Shown: positions 61,489 through 64,000 of the stretch, one piece after another
Position numbering within the stretch: position 1 is the stretch's first letter
Layout of the letters: each line of letters opens with the position of its first letter
Assembly (NCBI GenBank): GCA_963721345.1
Contig: CAVRIT010000001.1
Location: 558,001 to 622,000, forward strand
Origin: JACDAN01 sp963721345
GTDB lineage: Bacteria > Actinomycetota > Thermoleophilia > Gaiellales > Gaiellaceae
DNA: 64,000 nt
Reading direction: 5' to 3'
Made by a program: the position numbers and the translations under genes
Notes under the pieces: generated by a model
Seen by the model: the letters and a program-made list of their open reading frames with translations, nothing else
Database searches by the model: none
What the model was told of the DNA's origin: nothing

Positions 61489-62386
61489 ATGCGCGTGGAG
61501 TACCGGGAGGAGCCCTGCCGGAGCGCCCTCAACCGCGTGAAGGGGATGATGTTCGGCTGGTCGCTGAACCCGTACATGGGCTGCGTGCACCGGTGCACCT
61601 TCTGTTACGTGCGGCACTTCGAGCGCCGCGCCGACCGGCCGTCCGACGACCGCTACGGCACCTCGATCCGCGTCAAGACGAACGTCGTCGAGGTGCTCGC
61701 GCCGGGAGCTCGCGCGGCCCTCGTGGAAAGGGGAAGGCGTCGCGATCGGGGCAGCGACCGATCCGTACCAGCCGGTGGAGGGGCGCTACAAGCTGACGCG
61801 CGGGTGCATCCAGGCCCTGGCCGCGGCGTCCAACCCCTTCAGCCTGATCACGCGCGGCCCGATGATCGTCCGCGACCTCGACGTCCTGACCGAGGCGGCA
61901 AGGCGGGCGCAGGTCGCGATCACCTTCTCGATCCCGACGCTCGACGAGGACGTCTGGCGGAAGACAGAGCCGAGCACGGCGCACCCGCGGCAGAGGCTGC
62001 GGGCGGTGAAGGAGCTGGTGGACGCCGGCATCAAGGTCGGCGTCGGCATGGCGCCGATCCTCCCGGGCATCTCCGACAAGCCGGAGCAGCTGCGGGAGGT
62101 CGTGAAGGCTGCTCGGGAGGCCGGGGCGACCGGCGTCTGGACGAACCTCCTCTTCCTGCGGGCGGGAACGCGCGAGCACTTCCTCGAGCACCTGGCCGAG
62201 GACTGGCCCGAGCTGGTCGGGCACTACCGAGAGCTCTACGCGGGCCGTGCGTACCTGCGGAACGGCGAGGCGAAGCCCTTGCGACAGCAAGTCGGGGCGC
62301 TCGCACGCGAATACGGGGTCAGGGATCGCCGGCCAAACCCCCTCGACGGGACCCAGGGCGACGAGCAGCTGGGCCTAGCGGTCTAA
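61489..62386 (+). CDS. Radical SAM protein, SplB-like (DNA-repair photolyase-like), frameshifted
   Basis: ATG 61489: SALNRVKGMMFGWSLNPYMG, then CVHRCTFCYVRHFERRADRP with the CxxxCxxC cluster (C-V-H-R-C-T-F-C). Near 61701 one extra base; the other frame continues ELARPSWKGEGVAIGAATDP, YQPVEGRYKLTRGC, FSLITRGPMIVRDLDVL, VGVGMAPILPGISD and a C-terminal helical region. Repaired length is about 298 residues, like the Rv2578c/SplB-like family of Actinobacteria. The SOS box supports a DNA-repair role; the reaction is unknown. Confidence 0.85.
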
Positions 62387-62422
62387 CCGGGAATCCGCAT
62401 CCGGCCCTAGAATCCCTCTCCC

Positions 62423-63067
62423 GTGGCACAGGACCCCAGCGCCGACGGCGACGCCGAGATCACCTGCCTGATCGTTGACGACCACGAAGTCGTCCGCGAG
62501 GGGCTCCGTCTGTCGCTGTCGCGTGCCCCGCACATCCGCGTGATCGGCGAGGCCTCTGACGGCGCGTCGGCCGTCTCGCTCGCCGAGCGGCGCAAGCCGA
62601 ACGTCGTGATCATGGACGTGCGAATGCCGGGGATGGACGGCCTCGAGGCGACGAAGGTCCTGACGGCGAAGGTGCCCGAGAGCTCGGTGCTGATCTTCAC
62701 CGCGTACAGCGAGCGCAGCCTCCTGAGCCGGGGGCTCGAGTCCGGCGCCAAGGGATACATCCTCAAGGAGGCGCCGCACCAGACCCTCGTGAAGGCGATC
62801 GAGAAGATCGCCGCCGGCGACGGCTACGTCGACCCCGCGCTGATGCCGGCGTTCCTCCCCGGCGACAAGGACGACATGCTGACGGCGCGCGAGCGGGAGA
62901 TCCTGCAGCTCCTCGCCGACGGGATGTCGAACGCCGACGTCGCGGCCCGGCTCTTCATCAGCCAGGAGACCGTGAAGAGCCATGTGCGGCACATTCTCAC
63001 GAAGCTCGAGGCTGACACGCGCACGCATGCGGTAGCGATTGCGCTTCGCGAAGCGATCATCGATTAG
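62423..63067 (+). CDS. NarL/FixJ-family response regulator
   Basis: 214 residues from GTG 62423. Receiver (residues 14-130): acidic pair LIVDDHEVVREGL, phospho-Asp in VVIMDVRMPGMDGLEA, Thr in LIFTAYSERSLL, Lys in GYILKEAPHQTLV. C-terminal LuxR helix-turn-helix: LTAREREILQLLADGMSNAD, VAARLFISQETVKSHVRHIL. TAGAAT (62408-62413) is 9 bases before the start. The kinase gene follows with a 29-base overlap. Confidence 0.95.
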   Translation: MAQDPSADGDAEITCLIVDDHEVVREGLRLSLSRAPHIRVIGEASDGASAVSLAERRKPNVVIMDVRMPGMDGLEATKVLTAKVPESSVLIFTAYSERSLLSRGLESGAKGYILKEAPHQTLVKAIEKIAAGDGYVDPALMPAFLPGDKDDMLTAREREILQLLADGMSNADVAARLFISQETVKSHVRHILTKLEADTRTHAVAIALREAIID

Positions 63068-63869
63068 CGCCTCGGTTTTGGTTGCCGCCGTCACTGCGGC
63101 CGCCCTGATCGCCCTGCTCGGGCTTGCGGTCGACTCCGCGATCTTGGCGATCGGCGCGCTTGCCGCCGCGATCGTCGTGGCGGCGCTACTCGCGATGTAC
63201 CTCCTGCGCGCACAGGAGCGCGAGGCCGAGCGAGCACGCGTGTCGGACCAGCTGATCACCGCTGAGCAGGACGAGCGCCGGCGTCTCGCGCTCTTCCTCC
63301 ACGACGTGCCGGTTCAAGCCATGTCCGGCATCGCGCTGATGCTCGACGGGGTCGTCGACGCGATCGAGCACGGCGCGGCGGAGGACGCGAAGCGGATCCT
63401 GAACCTGGCGCTCGAGCGTCAGCGCGAGACGATCCGCGAGCTTCGCGATCTCTCGTTCGCGCTCGAGCCGGTCGTCCTTCGCGACCAGGGCTTCGGCCCG
63501 GCGGTCCAGGCCCTGGCCGACCAGGTCGGAGCATCGCATCGGGTTCGCGTCGACCTCGACATCGCCGCCGGCTTGGCGCTGGCCGACCGCGCGCAGGTCG
63601 TCCTCTACCAGATCATCCGCGAGGCACTCGACGCAGCGATCCGGCGCGGCCCGCCGACGCGAATCGAGGTTCGAATCGCCCAGGCCTCCGGCGGCGGCGT
63701 CGAGACGGTCATCACGGACGACGGATCGGGCGAGCGGCGGCGGCGCACCTTCGAGGCGCTCGAAGAGCGAGCGCGCACGCTGCAGGGTCGCGTGGACGTG
63801 GACTCCGGGCCAGACGATTCGGGCACCGAAGTCCGCATCACGCTTCCGCCCTACACCGCTCAACGGTAG
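63039..63869 (+). CDS. HisKA_3-type sensor histidine kinase with degenerate N box
   Basis: 276 residues from TTG 63039 (or 263 from TTG 63078). Two N-terminal membrane helices (VLVAAVTAAALIALLGLAV, AILAIGALAAAIVVAALLAMY) with almost no outer loop, then the phospho-acceptor region DERRRLALFLHDVPVQAMSG with its His. The ATP-binding domain has VLYQIIREALDAAIRRGPPT where the N box normally reads EAL-x-N-A-x-KHA; the Asn is replaced. The G1 box TDDGSG is present. It may be weak or inactive as an ATPase. Partner is the adjacent regulator. Confidence 0.85.
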   Translation: MRFAKRSSISASVLVAAVTAAALIALLGLAVDSAILAIGALAAAIVVAALLAMYLLRAQEREAERARVSDQLITAEQDERRRLALFLHDVPVQAMSGIALMLDGVVDAIEHGAAEDAKRILNLALERQRETIRELRDLSFALEPVVLRDQGFGPAVQALADQVGASHRVRVDLDIAAGLALADRAQVVLYQIIREALDAAIRRGPPTRIEVRIAQASGGGVETVITDDGSGERRRRTFEALEERARTLQGRVDVDSGPDDSGTEVRITLPPYTAQR

Positions 63870-63881
63870 GATCGCGCCGGC

Positions 63882-64000
63882 CTGAAGTACCTCCTCTTCA
63901 TCTGGAAGCCGACCGGCTACGAGTTGCGGGAGCGCGACGGCGAGGTTCCGTCGATCGGCTCCGTGCTCGACGAGGAAGAGGGACGGATGATGGTGACGCG
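63882..64000 (+). CDS. Partial hypothetical protein running off the window
   Basis: An open frame to the window end reads KYLLFIWKPTGYELRERDGE, VPSIGSVLDEEEG, RMMVT. There is no ATG, GTG or TTG before KYLL; CTG 63882 is the likely start, with TAGGAT (63867-63872) 9 bases upstream in the leaderless arrangement. No family named with confidence; 39 residues are visible. Confidence 0.55.
   Translation, partial: MKYLLFIWKPTGYELRERDGEVPSIGSVLDEEEGRMMVT

Noticed and set aside
61188..61598. Minus-strand 136-codon frame in the gap before the CorC-like gene
   Set aside because: Low-complexity Pro/Ser/Arg text with no start signal; the region is better explained as a structured leader.

Overview
The window is about 64 kb of very GC-rich DNA that is almost fully coded. 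It holds roughly 65 protein genes and two tRNAs, and no rRNA, CRISPR array, prophage or insertion sequence was recognised. Gene content and signals suggest an actinobacterium, most likely of the Thermoleophilia (Gaiella/Solirubrobacter-like); this placement is inferred from content and was not tested by phylogeny. Supporting points are the three-gene PntAA-PntAB-PntB transhydrogenase, a Vms1-type bacterial eRF1 homologue, dodecin, a cyclase/ATPase regulator, a LexA box of the CGAAC-N4-GTTC type, many leaderless-type promoters (a TANNNT hexamer 6-10 bases before the start codon) and dense 4-base stop/start overlaps.

Layout. 0-8.7 kb: small stress and repair genes (msrA, ppx-like, sigma factor, glutamate dehydrogenase, CsbD-like, rmuC) and both tRNAs. 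8.7-16.4 kb: aconitase, a HAD phosphatase coupled to the eRF1-like gene, DUF488, trxB and nth. 16.4-22.7 kb: an AddA/AddB-type helicase-nuclease pair overlapping nth, a compact DNA-repair operon. 22.7-31 kb: topoisomerase IB, an isocitrate/isopropylmalate-type dehydrogenase, HD-GYP, pntAA-pntAB-pntB with an ornithine-cyclodeaminase-like gene, VOC and FAD oxidoreductases. 31-36 kb: dprA-comM, a secreted propeller-like protein and an orphan DNA methyltransferase. 34-40.6 kb: the conserved operon ffh-rpsP-khpA-rimM-trmD-lepB-rplS-rnhB-yraN. 40.6-44 kb: a large cyclase-AAA-TPR regulator and dodecin. 44-63 kb, mostly on the minus strand: corC-like, recG, kelch, rsmD, coaD, a coiled-coil protein, phosphoesterase, DUF177, rpmF, acpP, rnc, then five secreted structural genes, then smc and ftsY. 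61.5-64 kb: an SOS-box radical SAM gene and a response regulator/histidine kinase pair.

The most unusual region is 47.7-51.9 kb. The normally contiguous rnc-smc-ftsY block is split by five exported proteins: two with collagen-like Gly-X-Y repeats (one ending in a predicted beta-helix), and three small signal-anchored proteins sharing a beta-rich module, two of which end in a PAAR-like tip. They look like an undescribed cell-surface fibre or spike set.

A second theme is reading-frame integrity. At least twelve genes, including smc, ftsY, rimM and ppx, carry a single-base frame change that a one-base correction repairs into a normal family member; most are +1. Sequence error is the simplest explanation. 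A third theme is start codons: several genes have no ATG, GTG or TTG before their conserved N-terminal motif but do have a CTG, often as CTGA overlapping the upstream stop.
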